Positions 8,896-19,375 of a stretch of DNA of 22,973 bases are shown piece by piece (position 1 is the first letter of the stretch; every line of letters starts with the position of its first letter). A program made the position numbers and the translations under genes. Under the pieces are notes generated by a model. It did no database searches. It had not been told where the DNA came from and saw only the letters and a list, made by a program, of their open reading frames with translations. This stretch comes from Gamarada debralockiae (lineage: Eukaryota > Ascomycota > Leotiomycetes > Helotiales > Hyphodiscaceae): assembly GCA_002803225.1 (NCBI GenBank), contig NXFV01000922.1:1-22973 (forward strand), read 5' to 3'.

Positions 8896-11800
8896 ATGCC
8901 TTCGACACTTCTGGAGCTGAGCGATATGATGCCCTTCACTCCTTCGACGAAGCGATCAACGAAACCACCCTCGACACTCCTGACAAGCCCCTTGGACTCA
9001 AACAATATGATACCCGTTACGCCTTCAAAGAAGTCCTCCCTCTCCCCTTTCACGGATGGAAATCAGAAACCAGCTTTATCTTCAGACACACCACCAGCAA
9101 GCTCAGCTCCTTTCAAGTTCATTTCGTCTGCTGATTCCGCCCTCCCTATGGCCACGGCATTGTCATCCAGAAAAACTGAAGATCTTATCGCCGATCTCAA
9201 GCGTTCTCTTCATACCTCCACTGCAACCTCTGTAAAGTATCGTCAAAGCTCCCTCTCCGCCCATGTACCATCCGATTCCGACCAGAGTAATGCTCAACGG
9301 CAACCAATTGGAACCAATGCAAATGGAGACATGATGTCTGAGCCTAAGGATCCGGAGGCGTACGACGACGAAGATGACGATGATGAGGTTCTACCGTCGG
9401 CCGAGCCACGGAAGGTCTCAGAGCGTAAGCGCAGAATGAATGCTATTGCGGATAGCTATATCCAAGAAATGGCACAGAAGTCACTCAAGGAGGATATTCG
9501 AATCAATCATCAAACCATGGAGGATCAATCTGCCCGGTACATTGTTCATCAGGCTGAGAGTCAAAAGATCATATCGACCCCAAGAGAGTACCAGACCGAG
9601 CTCTTTGAGAGAGCAAAGGAAAAAAACATCATTGCTGTCTTGGACACAGGTGAGAGTAAAGATCTAAAGTGACCAAGTTCAGGCTGACTTGCAGGCTCTG
9701 GCAAAACGTTAATTGCGGTCCTCTTACTGCGTCACATATTCGGCCAGGAGCTTGAGGACCGGGCTGTGGGAAAGCCCAAGCGGATATCTTTTTTCCTAGT
9801 AAGTACATGTTTGTTTATCTTGCAACAGTGTTGTTGATGAAGTCCAGGTCGATTCTGTTACCCTAGTCTTCCAACAACATGCAGTCCTGAAGGCCAATCT
9901 TGACCAACCTATGGACATGTTCTGTGGGGACATGAGAACGGACCTTTGGAATCGAAAAACCTGGGAGAAGCATTTTGATAAGAACATGGTTATAGTTTGC
10001 ACAGCAGAAGTCTTTCGACAATGCTTGCACAAATCCTACATATCAATGGATCGAATCAACCTTCTTATTTTCGACGAAGCGCATCACGCGAAGAAGGGTC
10101 ACCCCTACGCAAGCATTATGAAAGATTTCTACGCACAAGAAGAGAAGAACACTATCCTGCCGAAGATCTTTGGTATGACTGCATCTCCTGTGGATGCAAG
10201 GGTCGATGTCAAAAAAGCTGCGGCAGAGCTGGAGACTCTTCTACATTGTGAAATTGCTACCACAGCCGATGCGAGTCTGCAGGAGTTTACGGGCACTAGC
10301 TTGAAGGAAGAAATGGCCAAGTACGCTACTCTTGGCCCGGAATTTGAGACGCCACTATTGCACCAAATGATGGAGAAGCTGAGGACGAACAAAGTCTTCA
10401 AGAAGCCGTTGACTTTCTCCCGTGAAGCAACACGAGAGTTGGGATCTTGGTGTGCTGACCAAATTTGGTTGTTTTGCCTCGGCGACGAGGAGCTGAAGAT
10501 GCTGCAAGCTAAGACCGAGCGGCAACATCACGCCAAGAAAGTCACAGATCCCTTGGAGGTTCTTGAGAAGCAACGTCTTCAGCTTGAAGAAGCTCAAGCA
10601 ATTGTCAAGGCACACACTTTCAATCCTCCAGACTACAAAGCCTCGACGCCTAACCAGGTGTCGATAGCCTCGAGCAACCTTTCTTCGAAAGTGATCCTCC
10701 TCATTTCGTACTTGAAAGAGCGATTCGAGCGGCCGACGGATGACAAATGCATTGTTTTTGTCAGGAAGAGATACACGGCACGTGCTCTTGCTATGTTGTT
10801 CTCTAATCCGCAAATTGGAACCCCTCATTTGAAAGTGGGAACGTTGGTATGAAATCTCTCTTAACTTTTACGCCTTCTATATTGCAACACTAACCTACGA
10901 TGCATTAGGTCGGTACTAGAAAGGGCGACGCCGGAGGCTCGAACGTTTCTTTCCGTGACCAAGTCATCACAATGATGAACTTCCGCAAGGGTAGTGTCAA
11001 CTGCCTCTTTGCGACATCCGTTGCAGAAGAAGGTCTTGATATTCCCGACTGCAATCTGGTGATCCGGTTCGACCTTTATACAACCTTAATTCAGTACATT
11101 CAATCGAGAGGTCGAGCACGACACGCACATTCAAGATACATTCACATGTATGAGGATCAGAACATTGAACATGTGCAGATGATCAGGGAGGTTCGCCGGA
11201 ACGAAGGAATTTTGAAGCAGTTTTGCGAGGCTCTCCCTGCCGACAGAATGTTAGGTGGCAAAAGCATCGACTTAGAGAAGCTACTGGCAAAAGAGAACAA
11301 GTTGCCTGTCTACAAAGTCCCAGAGACAGGAGCTAAGCTCAACTACAAAATAAGCCTTCTGTACCTGGCAAACTTTGTCTCTTCTTTGCCCCATGGTCCG
11401 GACACCATGCTCAACCCGGAGTATGTTATCACCGTGCAAAACAAGCAGTTTGTCTGCGAAGTCATTCTGCCCGAAGAGTCACCAATGCGAGGAGCTACCG
11501 GGCGCCCATCAACTACTAAGCAAGTGGCTAAGTGCTCAGCAGCTTTCGAAGCATGTCTTCTCCTGCGCAAAGGCAAATATCTGGATGAATATTTGACACC
11601 CATCTTCACGAAACAACTTCCCGCAATGCGCAACGCTTTACTGGCAGTGGACTCCAAGAAGCGCGAGGCGTATGATATGCGTACAAAGCCGGAGTGCTGG
11701 GCGGCAGGAAGCATCCCCGAAGAACTGTTTGTGACGGTCTTGAATTTGGATAAGCCCGAGTCTCTTGACCACGCATCCCAACCATTGGCTCTCCTTACAC

Positions 11801-14122
11801 GATCGTTAGTACCACAACTACCGGCTTTCATCCTTCACTTTGGAGCAGGCAAAAATTCACCAGTCCAATGCACCTCAATCACCCGCCCAATGAAGGTGGG
11901 CTCGTCTGTCGTTCACCAACTCAACATTTTCACCCTCCACATCTTTGACGATGTTTTTAGCAAGGGATATGAGCCGGACGAGACAAAGATGCCGTACTTT
12001 TTGGCTCCCGTCAAGCCGCAAGCCAAATTCGATCCGAGCGCCGATCCAAGCGACTTGATTGCGTGGGGTGTCCTAAAGTCAACTGAAGACTATCAAACGG
12101 CATGGGGAGATCAGCCCTGGGAGGCCATGTCATGGAAAAATCAATCAGATGAGTTCTTCCAAGACAAATATATTGTTGACCCATGGGATGGTTCTCGGAA
12201 GTTCTGGTCGGTTGGACTTGCGCCCCAATACAAGCCGCTAGATCCTGTTCCTGAAAACACAGCACCCCGCAGGGGACCCAGAAAAAACAACAGCAATATC
12301 ATGGAATACAGCTGTAGTTTATGGGCAAAAGCAAGAGAACGAAGAACCTTCGATGAGAACCAGCGAGTTTTTGAGGCGAGATACATTTCATTGCGCCGAA
12401 ACCTGCTTGATGAATTTGATGTACCAGAAGAAGAAACGCCAAAGAAGTGCTTCATCATTTTGGAGCCGTTGAAGATATCTCCTGTAAGTTCTGAACCTAT
12501 ATATCCCCATCCATCACTAATAGAGGTAGTTACCGACAACCGTTGTGGCCATGGCATATCTGTTTCCCGCAATTATTCATCGAATCGAATCTTACCTCAT
12601 CGCTTTGGATGCCACCCGCTTGCTTCATCTCAATATTCGCCCCGAGTTGGCCTTAGAAGCCGTTACCAAGGACTCGGACAATTCAGATGAACATGGTGCA
12701 GAAAAGATCAACTTCCAACGAGGAATGGGCAATAACTATGAGCGTCTGGAATTCCTTGGTGATTGCTTCTTGAAGATGGCGACTTCCATATCCCTTTACG
12801 GAATCTTTCCAGACAAGGACGAATACAGTTACCATGTCGAGCGCATGATGCTGATCTGCAACAAGAACCTTTGCGACAATGCTATCAAGCTCAAGCTCTA
12901 TGAATACATACGCTCGCAGAGTTTCAATCGACGTGCTTGGTACCCTGAAGGCCTTGTCTTGAAGAAAGGAAAGACTGCTAAGGCACCCGACTCTCATAAG
13001 CTTGGTGACAAAAGTATTGCAGATGTGTGCGAGGCAATGATCGGTGCAGCACTTCTCACTTGCAAGGATTCCGGCGATATGGACAACGCAGTCCGAGCTG
13101 TCACGGAACTGGTTTCCAGTGAAAATCACCGAGCAACCGCTTGGTCTGATTACTACCAATTGTATAAGAAGCCGAAATATCAAACGGCAGCTCCGACAGC
13201 CCTGCAGCGTGACTTGGCGCGACAGGTCGAGGAGGTGCACTCATACCACTTCCGCTATCCACGATTGCTCCGATCGGCATTTGTTCACCCTTCATATCCT
13301 TTCTCCTACGAGCATATCCCTAATTACCAGCGTCTGGAATTCCTGGGCGATTCCTTGCTCGATATGGCCTGTGTCAACTTCCTTTACCACAATTTCCCGG
13401 CCTACGATCCACAATGGCTCACCGAACACAAGATGGCTATGGTTTCCAATCAATTCCTCGGCGCGTTGTGTGTAAAGCTGGGTTTCCACCGGCACCTTCT
13501 CCTCTTCAATTCTACCTCCCAAAAACAAATCATGGATTATGTTACAGATATCACAGAAGCCCGCATTCAAGCTGAGGAAGACGCAGTTCGTGCAGGCAAG
13601 CCAAAGGAGGAGTACTCGCCCGATTATTGGATCTCTGTCCGTCAACCACCGAAGTGCTTGCCTGATATCGTGGAGGCCTATGTCGGTGCTATATTCGTCG
13701 ATTCCGAGTACAATTTCAAGGAAGTCGAGCGATTCTTCAATGACCACATCAAGTGGTTCTTCACGGATATGTCCATCTACGATACATTCGCGAATAAACA
13801 CCCCACTACGTTCCTCACCAAGTTCTTGCAGATCAACATGGGATGCGCGGATTGGAGTGTCATCCCACGAGAGATTCCGAATATAGATGGATCGAAGCCG
13901 CAGGTCATGGCGGTAGTCATGGTTCATAGTCAAGTCGTGGCTGATTACAAGACAGAGAGTTCTAGATATGCAAAGGTTGGAGCTGCGAGGAGAGCGTTGG
14001 AGATTTTGAAGGGCTTGCCGTTGTCGGAGTTTAGAGCGAAGTTTGGTTGTGATTGCCGGGTTAATGAGGAGGGTGTTGATGTTGCGGAGGAGCTTGAGCA
14101 TTTGCATGGCACTGCTATTTGA
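8896..14122 (+). CDS. dcl1: Dicer-like protein 1, RNA-silencing endoribonuclease
   Basis: Dicers cut long dsRNA into small RNAs for Argonaute. Five exons: 8896-9649, 9695-9798, 9848-10846, 10909-12483 and 12530-14122. All four introns (45-62 bases) restore conserved motifs and give about 1674 residues. Helicase: DTGSGKT (about 250-256, across intron 1), DEAH 362-365, TAS 397-399, [10 protein letters not shown] 654-663, QSRGRAR 684-690. Dicer-dimerisation fold about 760-850. No PAZ is recognisable, as usual in fungal Dicers. RNase IIIa keeps E1218, D1222, D1309, E1312; RNase IIIb keeps E1414, D1418, D1523, E1526. A C-terminal dsRNA-binding segment spans about 1562-1644. All catalytic residues are present, so it should be active. 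The dsRBD and helicase variants favour DCL1 over DCL2. The start is uncertain: ATG 8896 has A at -3, and alternatives are 9148 (1590 residues), 9331 or a spliced upstream exon. Confidence 0.96.
8899..9050 (+). repeat. Tandem duplication in dcl1 N-terminal coding region
   Basis: Two copies begin at 8899 and 8968, 69 bases apart. In the dcl1 frame copy 1 reads [18 protein letters not shown] and copy 2 reads [19 protein letters not shown] followed by SKK, with a short insertion in copy 2. Several differences are third-position synonymous in this frame (CCT/CCC, CTT/CTC, ACT/ACG, TCG/TCA), which supports this as the translated frame. The segment is Ser/Thr/Pro-rich and probably disordered. Confidence 0.65.
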
Positions 14123-14535
14123 GGCATATGGGGAATTGGCGACGAATTGTGAGAGCATTCTAGCTTTGCATTGCGAGACACTGACTGAGCGGTGGGAAAT
14201 ATGTTGGCTCTTGATGTTTTGAAGCTACTCTGAATGAAAATGCCGACATAGCCTAATGAAGTTCTTCCACTTGACCAGTGAAACAGAATTGAGACTGTTG
14301 CGTAAACAATTGGCCTTTTGATGACTGGATCAGTCAGCCTCGTCAGCTCTGTTGCCTTCTGCCGCTTTCGCAGCCTTACCCCGCAAGGCTTGGACAAAAC
14401 ATCTAACCTTTCTTCTCTTTTCAGACTGCAACACCATATCCCAAGAAACTTCACATCAACTTCCACATCCCTCAAATCCCATAAGAGTTCTCTCTCACAA
14501 AGAAAATCAACAACACGACGCGAACATCAAACAAC
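14123..14535. other. dcl1-uch spacer
   Basis: This interval holds the 3' flank of dcl1 and the 5' flank of the ubiquitin hydrolase gene. Only shadow reading frames are seen. The last 120 bases are rich in C, A and T (pyrimidine blocks, then CAACA before the ATG), typical of a fungal 5' leader. No terminator or RNA gene could be recognised. Confidence 0.5.
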
Positions 14536-15353
14536 ATGCCAATCCCAGTACAAATCATCAACGGGAAGAAGACCTTCACAGTCCTTGGTACAAATACCCT
14601 TTCACTTCCGTTTTATTCTCCAGATCTGAATATAACTAATAGCACCTCCCAGAAAATAATCCAGAAGTAATGACACCTCTAGCGCACAAACTCGGCCTCT
14701 CACCCACGCTCCAATTCCACGACGTCTACTCCCTCACCGACCCCACCCTGCTCTCCCTAATCCCCCGTCCCGTGCACGCACTCCTCTTAATCCTACCACT
14801 CACGCCAGCTTGGCACGCCTCCCGCATTGACGAAGACTCCCCAAAGGCCGAATACGCAGGAAAGGGTCCAGAAGAACCAGTCGTGTGGTTCAAGCAAACA
14901 ATTGGCCACGCATGTGGATCGATCGGGCTTATTCATTGTTTGATGAACGGCCCCGCAAAATCCTTTATCACACCAGGCAGTACTTTGGCAATTTTAAGGG
15001 AGCAAGCGATACCCCTAGGAATGGAAGATAGAGCTCAGCTATTGTATGATTCCAAGGAGTTGGAGGAAGCGCATCAAAGTGTTGCTGAGATGGGCGATAC
15101 GGCTGCGCCGACAGCGGATGAAGGCGAGAAATTAGGACAGCATTTCGTGGCGTTTGTTAAGGAAGGCGGGAAGTTGTGGGAGTTGGAGGGGAGTAGGAAG
15201 GGTCCGATTGAGAGGGGAGAACTGAGGGAGGAGGAGGATGTGTTGAGTGAGAGAGCATTGGAGATGGGACTTGGGAGGGTTATTAGGATGGAGAGTGAGA
15301 GTGGAGGAGAGGATTTGAGGTTTAGTTGTATTGCTCTTGCTGGTGGCGAGTGA
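14536..15353 (+). CDS. Ubiquitin carboxyl-terminal hydrolase, UCH-L3/YUH1 class (peptidase C12)
   Basis: C12 cysteine proteases remove small adducts from the C-terminus of ubiquitin or related modifiers, recycling or maturing them in the cytosol. Two exons: 14536-14587 and 14653-15353, 250 residues (human UCHL3 has 230). The intron starts GTACAA, has a TAACTAAT branch point and ends CCCAG. Splicing creates the conserved start TVLENNPEVMTPLAHKLG. The oxyanion Gln99 and nucleophile Cys105 lie in QTIGHACGSIGLIH, and His181 in GQHFVAFV. The position normally taken by the catalytic Asp (LxELDG) reads LWELEG, so Glu196. Fungal homologues may share this, and I cannot check here. The 3' half of the gene is strongly G-rich with many GAG/GGA codons. 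The family call is firm. Confidence 0.95.
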
Positions 15354-15756
15354 GGACGCCAAGGGGCGGACTGGGAGTGGGAGGAATGCGGAAGGGCGGT
15401 TTGGGCGTGGAGGCAGAGGTATGAGGGCTATTGGCGTTAATTTCATTTAGTAAAGGCTGCATAAGTCACTGAACCCCTTTATCTCAGTGATTCAAACCTC
15501 CAGTGAGAGTTGTATCTCGTACCACGTCTAGAATTCTCGAGAAGACCTATCTCTGAGAGAGGTAACCCCCCGACTTCTCCCGGACGCTAAATGATGGTCA
15601 AATTGTACCGAACGCCACTTCAGACTCAATCCCCTCCTCTCCAAGCCCTTTATCCAAAGGCTTTGCGAATTTTCATGGCCAGTCTTTCAAACATGCCACA
15701 TCCCCGAAAGCTACTCGATTCCTGCGACTCAGCCTTTCCAAGATCAAGCTATCTAT

Positions 15757-16020
15757 CTAGTCCGCAAATTCGGTAGGAAATACAGGTCGGGTTGTCCCCA
15801 ATGACGGCCTAGAGGTAAAGACAGTCCTCTCAGCTGAATCGAGAGCGTGTTGCTCGCAATCCCAGTATACGTTCTGAACTGTGACGGCGGTCTCGGAATC
15901 ATCTACGGCAAATTTAAGCTCTAGATGTTTCATCCCCGGAACGTAGTCTCCCTCCCAATCTCCTGAATATAGAGCTGTGTTGCAAAGCTTTGCGGTCACA
16001 AGGCAGCCTTGACGAGACAC
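15757..16020 (-). CDS. Uncertain partial ORF, possible last exon or relic
   Basis: An 87-codon minus-strand frame begins with GTG at 16020 and ends TAG at 15757. It has balanced composition and fungal-looking codons, with segments such as GDWEGDYVPGMKHLELKFAV and TVQNVYWDCEQHALDSAERT. No family is recognised. A GTGAGC donor-like string sits just before it on the minus strand, after a short protein-like frame ending DDRYGQ, so an upstream exon is possible, but I could not find an acceptor giving a clean joint. It may be the surviving 3' part of a lost gene. Confidence 0.3.
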   Translation of the reverse strand: MSRQGCLVTAKLCNTALYSGDWEGDYVPGMKHLELKFAVDDSETAVTVQNVYWDCEQHALDSAERTVFTSRPSLGTTRPVFPTEFAD

Positions 16021-16352
16021 CGCTCACCTGGCCATATCGATCATCTCGCATAGTATCCATTTCAATATCGATAACTTCGATAAGGAAACAAAGTATCGGC
16101 AGCCCCTACTCAACAACGGGAATAAAGAATAGAATTTTTGCCCAGGCGGAGGTCTCCATTTTAGATCACAAAACAGCAAAGCAGTTCACACGGCTCGTTT
16201 CTCAGACGACTCCAACGAGGGGCAGTCCAGAACTTCGGGTTGCGTATTTAAAATCCAAAATTACTTCTTGGCCCACACGTATTTCAACTCAGAAGCAACA
16301 CAGCAATAATCTCCACCGATTTGAAAAGAGGCTCAAAAAGGGGGTTCGAAGT

Positions 16353-16397
16353 CACGTGTAAACCGACATGCTCTTTCCAAAAATAGCATGGCACGTG
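16353..16397. promoter_or_regulatory. Two CACGTG E-box-like elements
   Basis: CACGTG occurs at 16353-16358 and 16392-16397, 39 bases apart and about 450-500 bases upstream of the TM9 start codon. Palindromic CACGTG is the core for bHLH factors (Cbf1/Pho4/SREBP type) in fungi. Function here is inference. Single copies also occur near 287 and 21487. Confidence 0.3.
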
Positions 16398-16851
16398 AAG
16401 TTAGCGGAGATAGCAAATTGGACGAACCCAACCCATCCCGCGGCCAGTTTAACCCATGAAAAGTACCGAGACAGTCCACGAATCCATTTTCCCCGACGTA
16501 ACCTTTCAACGACTCGGAAATAGGAAGGATCTTTGAGTTTACAGAAGAGAACTCTTCTCAGGGTCTCGCATTAATAGCTTCGCCCTATCCTCCACGCAAG
16601 TGCTTACGAAGAAGCCCGGTACTCTGTGCCAATTACGCTCGTTACTGAGATCCAACGCTGCTGTCCACATCGAGATTCCCAACGCGACTCCCATTCTTGA
16701 AAGCGCGATATCGAAAGACAATTAAGCGCCAGCGAATCAATATCAACGACCAGCATTGCGAACCCCCGGATATCTGGCATTTGTTCAAGTGCGAAGGAGA
16801 TCTGGACTACAAATGCCCAGTTGATGATTTGACGATACCGGTATACACATA

Positions 16852-19127
16852 ATGGCATCGGACTATCGATTACGATTAGGGAGATGGCTCCTTTTATTGA
16901 TGAGCATCGCATTCACGGAAGCATTTTACATACCAGGTATGTCTGCGAGACTCCTTTCATGACCAATCCAGGAGCTGGTGCTAACACTCTTCACAGGCTG
17001 GTCAATCAAAAGCTACAAAGACAGCGAAGCAATCCCCCTCCTCGTCAACAAAGTCTACTCCGATAATACCCAACTACAATATGCATACTACGACCTCCCA
17101 TTTGTATGCCCTCCCACTGGAGCTCACCATGCGGGCTCTTCACTCCTCAGCGGACAGAGCATCTCCCTGAATCTGGGCGAGGTACTTCGAGGCGATCGAA
17201 TAATGCAATCCGATATCGAGCTGGTGATGGGCCAAGATCAAGAATGCAACTTCTTGTGCACTAGGAGTGTCAACAGAAAGGATTTGAAGCGAGCGAGAGA
17301 ATTGGTTAGAGATGGATATGTGGCTGAATGGATCGTGGACAATCTGCCAGGAGCCACAAGCTTTGTGACGGTCGACAAATCCAGAAAGTACTACGCTGCA
17401 GGATTCAAGATGGGATACAAGGATTTTGCGCCCGGTTCGGGAAAGCCGAGATACTATATCAACAATCATCTTACGATCGTGATTCGATACCGGAAAGCAC
17501 CTGGAAAGGACGGTGAAAGGGGCGGAAAGGTCGTCGTTGGATTCGAAGTCTACACGAAGAGTATTGGGCCAAACAAGCGGTTGGAATCTGGCTGCCCGGC
17601 AGATATGAACGACGTCGAAGACCCCATGGAACTCTACCTGGCTCCGAATTCGACCGATTTCTCACTTCAATATCCACACTCCTCATACTATCCTCCCGAA
17701 AGCGAGCAAGACGTCGACGATGGAGCAATGCTCGATATTCCATATTCATACTCAGTGTACTTCCGCGAGGATGAGAAGATCGAATGGTCGCACAGATGGG
17801 ATCTATACTTTGTGAACCAAGAGGAAGGGTCAAGGATTCACTGGCTGGCGATCATAAACTCTCTGATTATCTCCGGTCTGCTCAGCGCAATTGTGGCTAT
17901 GATCCTGGCCCGCACAATTCGGGGCGACATCAAGACGTACAAAGATGCTTCGGCTGAAGAGGGAAAAGCCAAGAAAAAGCGCCTCTCCCGCCCCGGCTCT
18001 GGGGCTCGCACGCCAAAGACAGGGGAGAAGAGTGGCGCTGGACTCCTGGACCAGGTGGATACAGAGAACGATGCGGATGTATCTTCCGACGATGAGCCTC
18101 TCGAAGATGTGACGGGGTGGAAACTCCTGCACGGCGATGTCTTCAGACCTCCACCATATGGTTACCTTCTCGCACCACTCATTGGATCTGGCATGCAATT
18201 GGTTTTCATGGCGATTGGACTCCTTTTCCTCTCCTCTCTTGGCATTCTCAATCCGTCCTTCCGCGGTGGATTTGTATCGGTTGGTGTTGGACTTTTCGTC
18301 TTCGCTGGTCTCTTCTCAGGGTACTTCTCCGGTCGCGTGTATAAAACATTCGGCGGACTGAACTGGAGAAAGAACACCATCATAACTGCTCTTCTGTTTC
18401 CCGGCCTCCTCTTCTCCCTGGTCTTCATCCTCAATCTGTTCGTCTGGGCCCAAGCCTCATCTACCGCCCTTCCATTCAGCACCTTAATCGGCATAATTTT
18501 GCTGTGGCTCTGCATCCAACTCCCGCTTGTCTACCTCGGATCATGGTATGGATACACACGAGTAGGAAATTGGGAACATCCCACCAAGACCACCACTCTC
18601 CCACGCCAATTACCCGCCCAAGCCTGGTACATCCGTAGTCCGCAATCAATCTTACTGGCAGGCTTGATTCCCTTCGCAGTAATCTTCATCGAGCTCCTCT
18701 TCGTCTTCCAATCCCTGTGGCAAGACAAATCAGGCTACTACTACGTCTTCGGATTCCTCTCTGTCGTCTCAGTCATTCTAATTCTTACCATCGCCGAAGT
18801 CACCATCGTCACAATATACATCAAGCTATGCTCGGAGGACTACAACTGGTGGTGGCATTCCTTCGCCATTGGAGGCGGCTCCAGTGTGTGGGTCTGGTGT
18901 TACTGCGTTTGGTATTATTTCACCAAGCTCCATATTCATGGATTCGTCAGCTCGCTACTGTTTTTCAGTTATAGTTTCATGGCATGTGTGGTGTATGGGC
19001 TGCTTACGGGTACGGTAGGATTTTTGACTGCATATGCATTTGTGAGGAGGATTTATGGGTGAGTTGAATTCTTATCTTTAAATCCGAGTGTTACTAATGA
19101 AATCACAGCGCCATAAAAGCGGACTGA
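16852..19127 (+). CDS. TM9/EMP70 family nonaspanin
   Basis: Nonaspanins (yeast Emp70/Tmn2/Tmn3, human TM9SF) are nine-pass Golgi and endosomal proteins involved in sorting of transmembrane cargo, adhesion and metal homeostasis. Three exons: 16852-16936, 16997-19058 and 19109-19127, 721 residues. Intron 1 starts GTATGT, has a CTAAC branch point and ends CACAG. Intron 2 starts GTGAGT, has TACTAAT and ends CACAG. Residues about 1-24 form a signal peptide, leading directly into the family motif FYIPGWSIKSYKDSEAIPLL. A luminal domain runs to about 310, followed by nine membrane segments and a basic, acidic cytosolic loop (about 340-395) after the first. The last exon encodes only the end, which reads YGAIKAD. 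This gives the C-terminal KxD signal known in the family for COPI binding and Golgi retention. Most like the Emp70 branch, but the paralogue cannot be assigned. Confidence 0.97.
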
Positions 19128-19375
19128 TGGATCAGCCACATCTCAAAGCTTTATGTTTTTTTTTGGGAAGGATATCATGGAGTTGGAGAATGGGGTACAC
19201 ATTTGGAATTACATTACACCACAAGATCACAACGGTGTTGATCATCATCTTTCATGTTCATAATGTCTAGAATCAGGTCAACAGATCATAAAATTAAGAA
19301 TTTAATCCTACAAAAAAGCGTGATGATTTGAATCATCTGCCGCCACCAATCGAAGAGAAAGCTCTTTGGGTCTTT

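Larger units (their letters stand above)
15354..16851. other. Spacer between uch and the TM9 gene
   Basis: About 1.5 kb without a confident gene. It contains the minus-strand frame listed at 15757-16020 and two CACGTG elements upstream of the TM9 gene. Plus-strand frames such as 15591-15776 are short and Pro/Ser-rich and look accidental. The final 300 bases show no family-like reading on either strand and are probably 5' leader of the TM9 gene. Confidence 0.5.

Noticed and set aside
11343..11831. 162-codon minus-strand frame opposite dcl1
   Set aside because: Shadow of the dimerisation and following region of dcl1. No family resemblance.
13292..14158. 288-codon minus-strand frame opposite dcl1
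   Set aside because: It lies antisense to the RNase III and dsRNA-binding domains, whose conservation explains the open frame.
13945..14475. 176-codon minus-strand frame at the dcl1 3' end
   Set aside because: Half overlaps the dsRNA-binding domain and the rest is low-complexity flank. No recognisable domain.
16340..16365. GGTTCGAA, tRNA B-box-like
   Set aside because: No matching A box or cloverleaf upstream. A similar string at about 20170 lies in coding sequence, showing chance occurrence.
16604..16912. Minus-strand frame over the TM9 leader
   Set aside because: It overlaps the signal-peptide exon of the TM9 gene and has no independent support.
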